A program made the translations under genes and the position numbers. From Phycisphaerae bacterium (GTDB lineage: Bacteria > Planctomycetota > Phycisphaerae > Sedimentisphaerales > Anaerobacaceae), in the NCBI GenBank assembly GCA_028714255.1, contig JAQTMR010000002.1, positions 62,001 through 126,000 on the forward strand: a stretch of DNA of 64,000 nucleotides. Reading direction: 5' to 3'. Numbering within the stretch: the first letter of the stretch is position 1; every line of letters starts with the position of its first letter. Below the pieces are notes generated by a model, which ran no database searches, was not told the DNA's origin, and saw only the letters and a program-made list of their open reading frames with translations. Below are positions 30,157 to 41,290 of the stretch, piece by piece.

Positions 30157-31518
30157 TTAATCCAGATTAGTGATTTGCTTTTCATCTTGTTTTAATGAAT
30201 GTTTGGGCAATGTAAAGCTTATTTTGGTACCGGCTCCCTCCCTGCTTTGGGCCCATATTTTGCCGCCGTGCCTTTCGATAGTCTGTTTCGCTATGGAAAG
30301 TCCCAGCCCTGTGCCTTCCCTTTCGACCTTCCTTGCGTTGCTTGCCCGGTAAAACTCGTCGAAGACCTTATCTATTTCGCTTGCGGGTATTCCGATACCA
30401 GTGTCGGAAATCTCTACGAGGACTGTTTCGTCATTATCTTTGGCCTGGACCCGAACAGTTCCGTTTTCTGGCGTGTACTTAATGGAGTTAAGCAGCAAAT
30501 TCGTTATCGTTTCTTCGATGGAAAACTGATTGCCGAAGACCTTGTCCGCGAGGGGGTCGATATCGGAGCTCAAGGTTATGTTTTTTTCATCCGCTTTGGT
30601 TTGGACCGATTCGACGGCTGCCGAAACCGTTTTATTTAAATGGAAAAATGCCGTCTCGAATTTATCGCTTAGCCGCATCTCTGTTAGCCTCAACAATGCC
30701 CTTACGAAGCTCGTAAGTTTTTTGGTGCGGTCGTATGCGCGGTTTGCAAAGTCGGCCTGTTGCTCGTTAAGCGGACCTGCTATTCCGTGGGCAAGGACGC
30801 CAAGACAGCTGTGTATTGCCGCCAGATACCCTTTGATATCATGAGTTACCCGCAGGACGTACTCATCTTTTATGCGGTCCTTATGTTGAAGCTGTATATT
30901 TGCCTGCCTGTAAGCCTCTTCCTGATTTCTCAATTGTGTGGAGATGGAGTTGGTCATATAGACCACTATGTACAGAGTGGTGACGAGGATAAAAACATGC
31001 CCCAGAATATAAATGGGGCCTTGAGGCATATTACAGATAACAAAACCTGTCAGGCAATGATGAGGTATGATGCCTTTGTACTCGAGCACGGACAGAAGCG
31101 TTATCAAAAACGCCGCCAGCGTGGCCTGCAGATAGCTTTCATAGGCGGGAAGCAGGATGCTGGCTATAATCATATGAAACACAAAATAGATAATAATAGG
31201 ATTCTCGATGCCGCCGGAATAGTGTAGTAAAATAGTCAGGGCTATGAGGTCGGTTGTTATTTGAAAATTGATTATTTTCCTGATGGAGGCGTCAACGGTA
31301 TTTATTCCGGTGATGTACCTAAGCAGCAGCAGAGAAATAATATTTTCTAAAACAAGCGCAGCCGCTATGCAGTAAAGCGGGACATCCTCAACCGATACCC
31401 CTGCGACATTACCGGCGAAGAAGGTAGCCAGGCAGATTCCCGCTATGGCTATCCATCGCAGCTTAATCAGCCAGTAAGCCTGCCCGATGAGCCTGGTAAT
31501 CTGATTATTTTGTTCCAT
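30157..31518 (-). CDS. Membrane sensor histidine kinase
   Basis: N-terminal TM region; VTHDIKGYLAAIHSCLG H-box; N/G boxes LLNSIKYTPENG, DTGIGIP, GTGLGLSIAKQ. Confidence 0.93.
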   Translation of the reverse strand: MEQNNQITRLIGQAYWLIKLRWIAIAGICLATFFAGNVAGVSVEDVPLYCIAAALVLENIISLLLLRYITGINTVDASIRKIINFQITTDLIALTILLHYSGGIENPIIIYFVFHMIIASILLPAYESYLQATLAAFLITLLSVLEYKGIIPHHCLTGFVICNMPQGPIYILGHVFILVTTLYIVVYMTNSISTQLRNQEEAYRQANIQLQHKDRIKDEYVLRVTHDIKGYLAAIHSCLGVLAHGIAGPLNEQQADFANRAYDRTKKLTSFVRALLRLTEMRLSDKFETAFFHLNKTVSAAVESVQTKADEKNITLSSDIDPLADKVFGNQFSIEETITNLLLNSIKYTPENGTVRVQAKDNDETVLVEISDTGIGIPASEIDKVFDEFYRASNARKVEREGTGLGLSIAKQTIERHGGKIWAQSREGAGTKISFTLPKHSLKQDEKQITNLD

Positions 31519-31519
31519 A

Positions 31520-31918
31520 TCAGGATTTGGACGGCAAAAGCCTTTTTATTTCCGACAGCAGCACCTGCGGCTCTACGGGTTTATCGAGGAAGCCTTCCAC
31601 CGGCAGCCAGTTCGGGTCGCCCGCGTCAGCCTTGAAATCTATGCCGACTTTACCCTTTACCGATGTCAGCATAAGTATGGGCATCTTTTTGTGTTTGGGG
31701 TCCTTCTTCAGCGCCCTTGCTATCTCGAACCCGTCATTCATTCCGGTTATCATAACATCGAGGATAAGCAAGTCCGGCTTTTCGGAATCTATTTTCCCCA
31801 TACCCTCTGGGCCGGTTGACGCGGTAATCACTGTGTAATTTTTACTTTCCAGGATGACCTTTATCGCTTTGGTCAGGTCCGGGTCGTCATCTATAATTAA
31901 TATCTTGCCTTGTTTCAT
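31520..31918 (-). CDS. Response regulator (REC only)
   Basis: KILIIDDDPDLTKAIKVILE; PDLLILDVMITG; LTSVKG. Confidence 0.92.
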   Translation of the reverse strand: MKQGKILIIDDDPDLTKAIKVILESKNYTVITASTGPEGMGKIDSEKPDLLILDVMITGMNDGFEIARALKKDPKHKKMPILMLTSVKGKVGIDFKADAGDPNWLPVEGFLDKPVEPQVLLSEIKRLLPSKS

Positions 31919-31993
31919 ATTTTTACTCCGAGATTAGATAGTTTTTGTAACCGTATTGATTTTCACCTCTTAATAATTTATGGGCATTCGCAA

Positions 31994-33139
31994 CTATTGC
32001 CCGCTCTTTTGTTCGCTGCTTAAACGGTAAATTTTTTTCAGACAGAAATCTGCGAACCTGTCCCTTTCGCTCATAGCGATTTTCCGCGCAAGTTCGGCCG
32101 AGAACCGGTCAGAGGCGATTTTCCTGCGGTCGAATATTATTTTTGATTCGACTTCCTTTTGCACGTTTTCGAGCGGCTCGAAACTTTTTGCCTTTTTCTC
32201 TTCCAGCTTCATTATAAAGATATGCTCGCCCGCCTCAATCGGCCCGGCAATCTGACCGGGCTCAATCTTCTCCCCCTCCGCCTCGAGAACGTCATAGGGT
32301 TTTGCCAAAGACCCCGGCTGCACAGGCTTCCACAACCCGCCTGCCGAAGCCATGTACCCATGTGAGTATTGCTTCGCCAGCTCGCCGAAATCTTCGCCGT
32401 TCTGTAACCGCCTCATCAACTCCTGTGCCAGTTTTCTGGCCTGTTCGGCCCGGCTGACGTTCGGGTCCGTTACGTCCAGATTCGAAAGCTGGATATCAAT
32501 CAGTCGAAAAGTTATTGTCGTCGGCTGGGCGAAAAATTCGTCCTTCATTTCGTTATAGCAGTTCACCAGCTCGCCGCGGGTGATGGGCCTGCGCTCCGGC
32601 AATTGCCGCCGGATATAATCCTGACTGAGAATCATTTTTTTTTGATATTCCCTGAAGCTCGCCCAGTTCATCCCCATTTTTTTCAGGGCCTGTTCCGCCT
32701 TGGCGTAATCGCCGTCGAAGCCGGCAACAAAGCTTCTCGTCTCTGCTTCTGTTGCTTTTTCCAGGGCGGCCTCGATATCTACTCCTCCGCCCGCCTCTCT
32801 TTTGGCCTGCTGGTAAAGCAGGATATTCGACACCCTCGTTGAAATAATTTGTTCGAGCTCGGGACCGGCCAGTTTTTTGAACTGCTCGAAGTTGCTTTTC
32901 TGCGCGATGGGCTTGAAGTGATTTAATACAGGCTCGGTTATTATTTCGTCAGAGGTTATGGTCTCATCGCCAACCGCCAGCACAAATCCGCCCGATGCCT
33001 CCGGCAAACCTTCTTTCTGCACGGCAGGAATAAGCGCAAGCTCCTCATCGGTGTACTTCGGTTTACTATCGCTGTTGCAGCCGTAAACCAGCAAAAGCGA
33101 CAACGCCCCGAAACGAGCCAGCAAAGCGAACTTACGCAT
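31994..33139 (-). CDS. Peptidylprolyl isomerase, PpiC/SurA-type lipoprotein
   Basis: Signal/lipobox LLLVYGCNSD; RAEQARKLAQELMRRLQNGEDFGELAKQYSHGYMASAGGLWKPVQPGSL parvulin-type. Confidence 0.85.
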   Translation of the reverse strand: MRKFALLARFGALSLLLVYGCNSDSKPKYTDEELALIPAVQKEGLPEASGGFVLAVGDETITSDEIITEPVLNHFKPIAQKSNFEQFKKLAGPELEQIISTRVSNILLYQQAKREAGGGVDIEAALEKATEAETRSFVAGFDGDYAKAEQALKKMGMNWASFREYQKKMILSQDYIRRQLPERRPITRGELVNCYNEMKDEFFAQPTTITFRLIDIQLSNLDVTDPNVSRAEQARKLAQELMRRLQNGEDFGELAKQYSHGYMASAGGLWKPVQPGSLAKPYDVLEAEGEKIEPGQIAGPIEAGEHIFIMKLEEKKAKSFEPLENVQKEVESKIIFDRRKIASDRFSAELARKIAMSERDRFADFCLKKIYRLSSEQKSGQ

Positions 33140-33208
33140 AACTTAATCTCCGACTAATCAGCAAAACATCTATTTCTATGAAGATTCAGCAGCTTATTAT
33201 ATGCCATT

Positions 33209-36200
33209 TTACGAATTAGTGCTAAGAATCTTTCGCAAAATAGGCACCAACGTCCTCGGCTCGAAGTAATTCCCAGGCAAACGTAAATATACCGTTTTAG
33301 GTTCGACTACCTTTACCGTCCCTTTCGCTTTGGCAAACAAGGATTTCGTTTTCACGTCTGATTCTTTGACGAACGAAAATATCAAATCTTTACTTGCCCT
33401 GAGCGAACCGGTCGAAGGGCCGGATGCGATAATACTTTTTATACCCAGCGCCCCTGCCTTGATTCGAAGCTCTGCCAGCTCCAGCAGCAGCTCGACTTCG
33501 TCAGGAAGGGGGCCATATACGTCCGCCAATTCGCCCTCTGTTTGTTTCAGGTCGTCAGGCGTTTTTGTCGCCGCGATTTTGCGGTAAATGTTCATCCGGT
33601 ACCTGTCAGAAGGTATGTAGCTTTTCGGTATGTAAGCGGCAAATCCCAAATCAATCACGACGGCAGGTGCTGTTTGCGCGGGCTCGTTCCTTAATTTCCG
33701 CACCGCCTCCGCCAGCAAATCGCAATACATCTGATAACCTACCATCTGAATATGACCGGACTGGTCTGCTCCTAATATATTGCCCGCCCCGCGAATCTCC
33801 AGGTCCCGAAGCGCAATTCTAAAGCCCGCGCCCAAATGCGAATAATCCTCAATCGCCTTTAGCCGCTTCGATGCCGTGGGCGTAATCGGCCTTGACGCAG
33901 GCAGCAGCATATAAGCGTACGCGCGGTGCTTGTACCTGCCCACCCTGCCGCGAAGCTGATGAAGTTCAGCTAAGCCGAATCGGTCAGCGTCATTTATAAA
34001 AATGGTATTCGCATTAGGAATATCCAGACCCGACTCGATAATTGTCGTGCATACGAGCACGTCGGTCTCGCCTGTTACGAAATCTATCATCGCTTTTTCG
34101 AGTTCGCTCTTGGCCATCTGGCCGTGCGCGATAGCGACCTTCGCGTCACCGGCCAGCTTTTGAATCTCCCAAGCTTTTTTCTCGATGGTCTTGACCCTGT
34201 TGTGCAGGAAAAATACCTGTCCCTGCCTGTTTAGTTCCTGTATGATTGCCTTTCTTATAAGCTCGTCGTTATATGCCGTTACGGTCGTTACTATGCTTCG
34301 CCTGTCCAGAGGAGGCGTCCCCAGCGAGCTTATGTCGCGCAGGCCTAATAGTGACATATACAGCGTCCTCGGAATAGGCGTCGCCGTCATCGTAAGAACA
34401 TCAACATCGACACGCAGCCTTTTGAGCCTCTCTTTATGCTCGACCCCGAATCGCTGCTCCTCGTCGATGATTAAAAGCCCCAAATCCTTAAAACCGATAT
34501 CGCTGCTCAAGAGCCGATGCGTCCCTATCAGCACATCGACCTTACCCTGTTTTGTCCGTGCGATAATGTCCCTCGCTTGGCTCGTCGTCTTGAAACGGTT
34601 CAAAGCCTCGACGCAGACCGGGAAATCCGCGAATCGCTCGGCAAAGGTCCTGCTGTGCTGCACGCACAATACAGTGGTCGGCACAAGCACCGCCGCCTGC
34701 TTTCCGTTTTCAACCGCCTTAAAGGCCGCCCGCATCGCAAGCTCTGTTTTGCCGTAACCCACGTCACCGCACAAAAGCCTGTCCATCGCCGTCGGCTCCT
34801 GCATGTCCCTCTTGATTTGCTCTACTGCCGTCGCCTGGTCGGGCGTTTCCTGATACGGAAAGGATTCTTCGAATTCCGCCTGCCATGCCGAATCCGCCCC
34901 GAACGCAATCCCGCCCTTTGCTTGTCGCTGCGCCTGGACTTCGAGCAATTCGCCTGCGAGGTCTTCGACGCAGCGCGCGACTTTTTCCTTTTGCCTCTGC
35001 CATCTTTTCGAGCCGACCTTGCTCAACTTGGGCCGTTTCGGACTCGTACCTATGAACTTTTGCACCAGCGCGATGTTCTGAACCGAGACCTGAATCGTTA
35101 CGCCTTCTGCGTATCCAATCGTAAGATATTCCGACGTACCGCCTTTTTCCTGTATGGATTTTATCCCCAGAAACTTGCCGATACCGTAAGATGCGTGAAC
35201 TACGAAATCTCCCTGCTGTAAATCGGCAAGCGTATCTATCGGCGTCCCCGCCTGCACAGGCCGCATGCGCCTCCTGATTGCATATTGGCCGAATAACTCG
35301 TGATGACTTATTACGATTGTCCCCAGCGAACTTATGACAAAACCCTGATGAACGAATCCCTGCAACAGTTTGAAATTCGCCGGAACCTTTTCTTTATTTT
35401 CTGTTATGATTTCGGTTATGCGCTTATTCTCAGCCGAGCTTTCGCAGAAAAACAAAACCTTCTTGCCTTGCTTTGTTTCCTGAATCAACTCCTCCAGGGC
35501 TTCTTTGTGTCCCGCCCACAACGAAGTTGCCTTGTGCTGAAACTGCTGCACGCTTTTAATATTTACTTTGAGAAATTCGCCCGTTGCCGCCGCGGCGAAT
35601 CTGCAGATGTGCAGTTGTGTAAATTTCGCCAATGCCTCGTAAATCTCCTGCCAGCTATAAAGCCGCGACGAATCTTCGAGCCTCTGCCGGAATACTTTCG
35701 CGACCTCTTCGATATCGTTAGGCTCTTCTAAAATTATTATGGTGTCCCTCGGCAGGATATTTACAAAAAGCTCCCTGTCTTTTACCCCGGCTCCGCATAC
35801 CGCCGAGATGATGTTGACGCCTTTCATTCGTCTGCTCGAACGCTGCGTATCAAGATTTATCTCGCGAATGCTCTCTATCGTATCGCCGAAGAATTCTATC
35901 CGAATCGCCTCAGCTGCGTCCGATGTATTGTCTGCCGCCGACTCATCGAGAAAAGTTTTTTCGCTTACTATCGGCGCATATATATCGACGATTCCGCCGC
36001 GCTGCGCGAACTGCCCCGGCAAATCGACCCTCTCCACTCGCTCGAATCCGTTTTCAACCAGCCATTCAACCGCCTGTTCGAGCGGCGTAGTTTTATCTGC
36101 CTGTAATCGAAGACAGCTTTTCTCCAAAACCGAAAGTTTTGGTATCGCCTGGCAAAGTGCTTGTATTGATGTTGGAATAATGAATCGTGCCTCGTTTTTT

Positions 36201-36598
36201 TTGCCACGAGCGACGAGCGACGAGATACGAGAAACGAGTTTAAGTCTTTCCGCCCTGATTTCGTCGGTAGCGTCGGCCAGTTCTTCTTCACCCTCCCACG
36301 CTGCGAAAGTTTCCACCTGTGGTGAGCCTGCCGAATCCACGCTTTCAGCCCCGCTCGTCGGGGCGTAGTGCCCTGCCGTAGCCCGAAAGGTATGCAGGTC
36401 ATCAGCCGCCTTATCAGCGTCATCGATATGAGGCCGAACATATAAAATAGGCCTGCCAAGCTCTTTTGATATGTGAACCGCCAACAGCCGCGCAAACGAC
36501 CCCCATGTCCCCTCGACCTTGACCGCCCCCTCATTGCCCTTCGCGGTCTTCAGCCGGGCGACTATTTCAGAAACAACCTTATCAACTCCAAGATTCAC
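33209..36598 (-). CDS. mfd: Transcription-repair coupling factor
   Basis: MDRLLCGDVGYGKTELAMRAAFKAVENGKQAAVLVPTTVL; LIIDEEQRFGVEHKERLK; TMTATPIPRTLYMSLLGLRDIS. Confidence 0.97.
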   Translation of the reverse strand: MNLGVDKVVSEIVARLKTAKGNEGAVKVEGTWGSFARLLAVHISKELGRPILYVRPHIDDADKAADDLHTFRATAGHYAPTSGAESVDSAGSPQVETFAAWEGEEELADATDEIRAERLKLVSRISSLVARGKKNEARFIIPTSIQALCQAIPKLSVLEKSCLRLQADKTTPLEQAVEWLVENGFERVERVDLPGQFAQRGGIVDIYAPIVSEKTFLDESAADNTSDAAEAIRIEFFGDTIESIREINLDTQRSSRRMKGVNIISAVCGAGVKDRELFVNILPRDTIIILEEPNDIEEVAKVFRQRLEDSSRLYSWQEIYEALAKFTQLHICRFAAAATGEFLKVNIKSVQQFQHKATSLWAGHKEALEELIQETKQGKKVLFFCESSAENKRITEIITENKEKVPANFKLLQGFVHQGFVISSLGTIVISHHELFGQYAIRRRMRPVQAGTPIDTLADLQQGDFVVHASYGIGKFLGIKSIQEKGGTSEYLTIGYAEGVTIQVSVQNIALVQKFIGTSPKRPKLSKVGSKRWQRQKEKVARCVEDLAGELLEVQAQRQAKGGIAFGADSAWQAEFEESFPYQETPDQATAVEQIKRDMQEPTAMDRLLCGDVGYGKTELAMRAAFKAVENGKQAAVLVPTTVLCVQHSRTFAERFADFPVCVEALNRFKTTSQARDIIARTKQGKVDVLIGTHRLLSSDIGFKDLGLLIIDEEQRFGVEHKERLKRLRVDVDVLTMTATPIPRTLYMSLLGLRDISSLGTPPLDRRSIVTTVTAYNDELIRKAIIQELNRQGQVFFLHNRVKTIEKKAWEIQKLAGDAKVAIAHGQMAKSELEKAMIDFVTGETDVLVCTTIIESGLDIPNANTIFINDADRFGLAELHQLRGRVGRYKHRAYAYMLLPASRPITPTASKRLKAIEDYSHLGAGFRIALRDLEIRGAGNILGADQSGHIQMVGYQMYCDLLAEAVRKLRNEPAQTAPAVVIDLGFAAYIPKSYIPSDRYRMNIYRKIAATKTPDDLKQTEGELADVYGPLPDEVELLLELAELRIKAGALGIKSIIASGPSTGSLRASKDLIFSFVKESDVKTKSLFAKAKGTVKVVEPKTVYLRLPGNYFEPRTLVPILRKILSTNS

Positions 36599-36828
36599 CG
36601 GCAGTATTTTAATTCAAAAATCACCTGGCTACAATTACCTTTCTCCTGCCAATCTGCCGCATCAGCAGCGAGGCTTACCATATTTTCCGGAATTTTAGGT
36701 ATCACTTGCCTGTCGGCGGGACTTTCGTGTATAATTGCACTGGCAAATTTGAAGCGTGGAGTTAGTTTTTTATACCCCCCATTTAATAGGTCAAAGGGGG
36801 TAAACTTTGAAAAAAAAGGGGATGTGTC

Positions 36829-39258
36829 ATGACGCAATACAGAGGTCGAAATAACACGGTTTCAATTTTTTTATTGAGTATGGCGGTTCTTAGCCTTGAG
36901 GTTGCACTAACACGCGTCTTCTCCTTCATTATGTATCATCACTTTACCTATATGGTAATCAGCGTGGCGATGCTCGGTTTCGGAGCCGCGGGTACTTATT
37001 TGACAATCAGAAGTTCAGATATAAATTTATCCGACGGACGGCAATTCCTCGCAAAAATGGCAGCGATGTTTGGCCTTGCGACTCTCGCCGCAATAGTTTT
37101 TGTCCCCCGGATACATTTCTATCCTCTCGATATGTATTTTTACAAAGACTACAGCAACTTGCTGTCTCTGCTAATTATTATCATACTCACGGCTGCCCCA
37201 TTCTTTTTCGCCGGGGCTTGCATTGCGTACATCATCACCAGTGCTGCCGAGAGAGTCAATCGCGTGTACTTTGCCGACCTTGCCGGCGCTGCTGCCGGCT
37301 GTTTACTTGTGCTGCTGCTGATAAACACTATTGGTGCCATAGCCGCCTGCTTTATCTCCGCAGCTATTGCGTTGCTTGTCGCCTCTATCATAACTACACG
37401 CCGACGCGCACTTCACATTGTTGCACTGCTGCTTGTTGTGGCTTCTGCCATTGTAGTCGCACGGACAAATATTCTGCCGCTGTACGTACCGCGGCACAAG
37501 CAGATGTTCGGGAAAGAGCGCCTCGTTGAATCGGTCAAGTGGGATTTGACCGCTCGGCTGGACATAACAAGGCCCGTGGAGGTTTACTATTCTTTTGGCG
37601 GCGCACTGTCTCCAAAATACCAGGGCCCGCCGCAGATTGTAAGGCTCATTTACCAGGACGCCTCCGCCTTAACAGGAATCATACAACCCACGCCTACGCC
37701 GGAAGAAACACCCTCGCTCGGCTATTACCTTCAGGGAGCCCCGTACAAAATCAAGCCAAAGGCCGATTCCCTCGTAATAGGATGTGGCGGCGGCCCGGAC
37801 ATCCTTATAGCCCTTTACTACGGAGCGAATAAAGTTGTTGGCGTAGATATAAATCCCAAAACGATTGGGCTGCTGTCTGAGTACCGCGACTTTGCGAATA
37901 ATGTATTTCAGCGGGATGATGTCGAACTTGTCATAGCCGAAGGAAGACATTTTCTCAGCCGCGACCCGCGCAAGTTTGATGTTATTCAACTAAGCGGCGT
38001 CGATACTTCCGCGGCCCAGGCGGCAGGTGCCTACGCACTTAGCGAGAATTTTATATATACCGTCGAGGCTTTGGAGCAGTACCTCGACCATCTTAAGCAG
38101 GATGGAATGGTGAACTTTTCTCGTCCGACCGGCTGGCAAACGCTAAAGTTAGTTACGATGTGGGTGGAAGTGTTTAATAGACGTCAGATTCAGAACCCTC
38201 AAAATCACATTATGGTTTTTAGCGGCGATAGCTTGTATCAATTGAAGGTTGGAAAAAGTTGGATAGTGGAGGAAGATACCTGGGCGCAGACGCTCGTCAA
38301 GAACACACCATTTACTGAAGAAGAGGTCCGAACCATGACGCACTGGGTACAGCAGCTTGGTTTTGAAGTAATCTATGACCCCTATACACGCCGGGACAAC
38401 GAGTACGAACGGCTTATTCTGGCGGACGTGCAACAGAGAAACCGTCTGATGGACGAATCTGTTTACAATATCAAGCCTTGTTCGGATGACAGACCTTTTT
38501 ATTTTCAGTTCTATCGATGGACTAATGTTTTGCCTGCGAATCTATTCGGAAAAAACCGTGTTGCACCGCCAACGGCTTTGTTGATTCTGCTTGGAAGCCT
38601 CGTGATTGTCGCTGTTCTTAGCGCCGCTTTTATAATATATCCGCTTTACCGTCATTGCCCGATTGCCAAACCCGGCGGCCGCGCAGGTGTTTTTGTGTAT
38701 TTTGCTGCGCTCGGACTCGGGTTCATTCTAATCGAAATAGCATTATTGCAAAAACTTACGGTCTTCCTCGGCGGACCGACCTACTCGATGTCCATAACAC
38801 TGTTCACTATTCTCTTGAGCTCCGGCATAGGCAGCTTTCTTTCGCGCAACTGGTCCAGGCGACCGCTTCGACTCCTTGCAATCGTTATACCGCTGTTAGT
38901 GGTTGCTGTTGTTGTTGAATTGGCGTTATTAGGCTATGCGATACCGAATCTGATGTACCTGTCTCATACGCTCCGTGTGATAGCTACCGTGGTTATGCTG
39001 GCGCCTTTGGCGATTTTGATGGGTATGCCTTTCCCGGCCGGCCTAAGATGCATAAACAGATGCCGCCCCGAATTGGCCCCATGGGCATGGGGAATAAATG
39101 CATACGCCACGGTACTTGGGTCGGTATTATGTATTTTGATAAGCTCCCTGGTCGGCTTTAACGTGGTTTTGATGCTTGGCGCTGTCATCTATCTTTGCGG
39201 ATGGTTGGTGTTCGCATTCGCACAATCGCACGTTGCGACAGCCGGAAAAGATATATAG
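36829..39258 (+). CDS. Polytopic membrane protein with spermidine synthase-like domain
   Basis: Multiple TM segments; LVIGCGGGPDILIALYYGANKVVGVDINPKTIGLL methyltransferase/spermidine synthase fold. Confidence 0.8.
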   Translation: MTQYRGRNNTVSIFLLSMAVLSLEVALTRVFSFIMYHHFTYMVISVAMLGFGAAGTYLTIRSSDINLSDGRQFLAKMAAMFGLATLAAIVFVPRIHFYPLDMYFYKDYSNLLSLLIIIILTAAPFFFAGACIAYIITSAAERVNRVYFADLAGAAAGCLLVLLLINTIGAIAACFISAAIALLVASIITTRRRALHIVALLLVVASAIVVARTNILPLYVPRHKQMFGKERLVESVKWDLTARLDITRPVEVYYSFGGALSPKYQGPPQIVRLIYQDASALTGIIQPTPTPEETPSLGYYLQGAPYKIKPKADSLVIGCGGGPDILIALYYGANKVVGVDINPKTIGLLSEYRDFANNVFQRDDVELVIAEGRHFLSRDPRKFDVIQLSGVDTSAAQAAGAYALSENFIYTVEALEQYLDHLKQDGMVNFSRPTGWQTLKLVTMWVEVFNRRQIQNPQNHIMVFSGDSLYQLKVGKSWIVEEDTWAQTLVKNTPFTEEEVRTMTHWVQQLGFEVIYDPYTRRDNEYERLILADVQQRNRLMDESVYNIKPCSDDRPFYFQFYRWTNVLPANLFGKNRVAPPTALLILLGSLVIVAVLSAAFIIYPLYRHCPIAKPGGRAGVFVYFAALGLGFILIEIALLQKLTVFLGGPTYSMSITLFTILLSSGIGSFLSRNWSRRPLRLLAIVIPLLVVAVVVELALLGYAIPNLMYLSHTLRVIATVVMLAPLAILMGMPFPAGLRCINRCRPELAPWAWGINAYATVLGSVLCILISSLVGFNVVLMLGAVIYLCGWLVFAFAQSHVATAGKDI

Positions 39259-39265
39259 ACGACCC

Positions 39266-41290
39266 TTATTGGCCGAGCAATTTTTTGGCAGCTGCTATCG
39301 TCTTTTCAACGGTTATCCCGAACTTCTCGAAGCAAACCTTGTAAGGTGCCGATGCCCCGAACGACCGCATACCGATAAACAACCCTTTGTCGCCGAGCCA
39401 TTTGCCCCAGCCCTGCTCTACGCCTGCTTCGATACCGACTCTTGCTTTTATTTCAGGCGGAATAACCGAATCCTTATATTCCTTGCTTTGTTTTTCGAAC
39501 AACTCCCAGCAGGGCATACTTATCACGTTTGCCTTGATATTTTCCTTCGCCAAAGCTTCAGCTGCGCCTAAAGCGAGAGATACTTCTGACCCGCTGGCCA
39601 AAAGAAGAACATTAGGTTTGTCTGCACCTGCGAGGACGTAGGCGCCCTTGCATAAGTTTGCCGCCGAATTGTATTTGCTTTGGTCCAGCACGGGTACTCC
39701 CTGTCTGGTAAGCAGCAATGCCGCCGGGCCATCTCGATGCTCTAATATATATTTCCACGCCTGGATGGTTTCATTTGCGTCAGCGGGCCTGAACACTGGC
39801 AAATCCGGTATCGCCCGCAGACTCGCCAAATGTTCGACCGCCTGATGCGTCGGCCCGTCTTCGCCGAGTCCGATGCTGTCGTGCGTAAACACGAATATAC
39901 TCGGATGCTTCGATAGCGCCGCCAGCCGAATCGCAGGCCGCATATAATCGCCGAACACCAAAAACGTCCCGCCGTACGCCCTTGCCAGACCGCTTACGGA
40001 AATCCCGTTCATTATCGCGCCCATCGCGTGCTCTCTTACGCCGTAATGAATGTACCTTCCATCCGGCGAATCTTTTTGAAAATCTTTCGCACCTGCGAAC
40101 TTCGTATTATTCGAAGGCGTCAAATCCGCCGAGCCGCCCATAATCAGCGGACACTTGGGCAGCACCGCTTCGAGAAATTTCCCCGACGCCTGCCGCGTCG
40201 CCGGCGAACTGCCCGCCTCGAACTTAGGCAGTAATTCGTCGAGATTAATTCCCGATTTGCCCGCCGCCGCGTTTTGGAATTGCTGCGCAAACTCCGGATA
40301 GCTGCCCGCGTATTTTTCGAACATCTTGTTCCATTTCGCTTCTGTCCGCTTGCCCCTGTCCAAAGCCTTTCGCATATAGGCGAGAACTTCGTCTGGAACA
40401 ACGAAACTTTTATCCGGGTCCCATCCGTAATTTTTCTTAACTAATTTAATTTCATCTTCACCCAGGGCCGCGCCGTGCGCACCAGCCGAATCCTGCTTGT
40501 TCGGACAGCCGTAAGCGATATGCGTCCGAAGTTTTATTATTGTCGGCCGGTTCTTTTCCTTCTTGGCCTTCTTCAGCGCCTTCTCGAAAGATTCCATATC
40601 ATTGCCGTCGCCATCGACGATTATCACGTTCCAGCCGTAGGCCTTGTAGCGCTTCGCCACGTCTTCGGTGAAGGAAATATTTGTTTTCCCGTCGATTGTG
40701 ATGTGATTGTCGTCGTAAATAACAATCAGCTTCTCTAAGCCCAGATGTCCCGCTAATGAACAGGCCTCCGCCGAGATGCCCTCTTCCAAATCGCCATCGC
40801 CGGCGATTACATAAATCTTGTAATCGATAATCGCAAAGCCGTCCCTGTTGAAATAGCTTGCCAGATACTTTTCCGCTATCGCCATTCCGACCGCGTTGGA
40901 AATCCCCTGCCCCAATGGCCCGGTCGTAATTTCGATGCCGCGCTGCGGGCAATATTCCGGATGCCCCGGAGCCTTGCTGCCCCACTGCCGAAAAGTTTTC
41001 AAATCTTCCAGGCTCATATCGTAACCGGCCAGGTGCAGCATCGAATAAAGCAGCGTGCATCCGTGCCCCGCCGAAAGAACAAACCTGTCGCGATTGTGCC
41101 ATTGCGGATTCGCCGGGTTATACCGAAGGTGTTTCGTCCAGAGAATATACGCCGCCGGTGCCATTCCCATAGGCATACCCGGATGGCCGGAGTTGGCCTT
41201 CTGAACCGCATCGATGGACAAAAATCGGATTGTTTGAATACAAAGCTCGTCGAACTCGGACAAGCCCGGGTTTTTCGCAGGTAGATTCAT
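39266..41290 (-). CDS. tkt: Transketolase
   Basis: [90 protein letters not shown]. Confidence 0.97.
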   Translation of the reverse strand: MNLPAKNPGLSEFDELCIQTIRFLSIDAVQKANSGHPGMPMGMAPAAYILWTKHLRYNPANPQWHNRDRFVLSAGHGCTLLYSMLHLAGYDMSLEDLKTFRQWGSKAPGHPEYCPQRGIEITTGPLGQGISNAVGMAIAEKYLASYFNRDGFAIIDYKIYVIAGDGDLEEGISAEACSLAGHLGLEKLIVIYDDNHITIDGKTNISFTEDVAKRYKAYGWNVIIVDGDGNDMESFEKALKKAKKEKNRPTIIKLRTHIAYGCPNKQDSAGAHGAALGEDEIKLVKKNYGWDPDKSFVVPDEVLAYMRKALDRGKRTEAKWNKMFEKYAGSYPEFAQQFQNAAAGKSGINLDELLPKFEAGSSPATRQASGKFLEAVLPKCPLIMGGSADLTPSNNTKFAGAKDFQKDSPDGRYIHYGVREHAMGAIMNGISVSGLARAYGGTFLVFGDYMRPAIRLAALSKHPSIFVFTHDSIGLGEDGPTHQAVEHLASLRAIPDLPVFRPADANETIQAWKYILEHRDGPAALLLTRQGVPVLDQSKYNSAANLCKGAYVLAGADKPNVLLLASGSEVSLALGAAEALAKENIKANVISMPCWELFEKQSKEYKDSVIPPEIKARVGIEAGVEQGWGKWLGDKGLFIGMRSFGASAPYKVCFEKFGITVEKTIAAAKKLLGQ

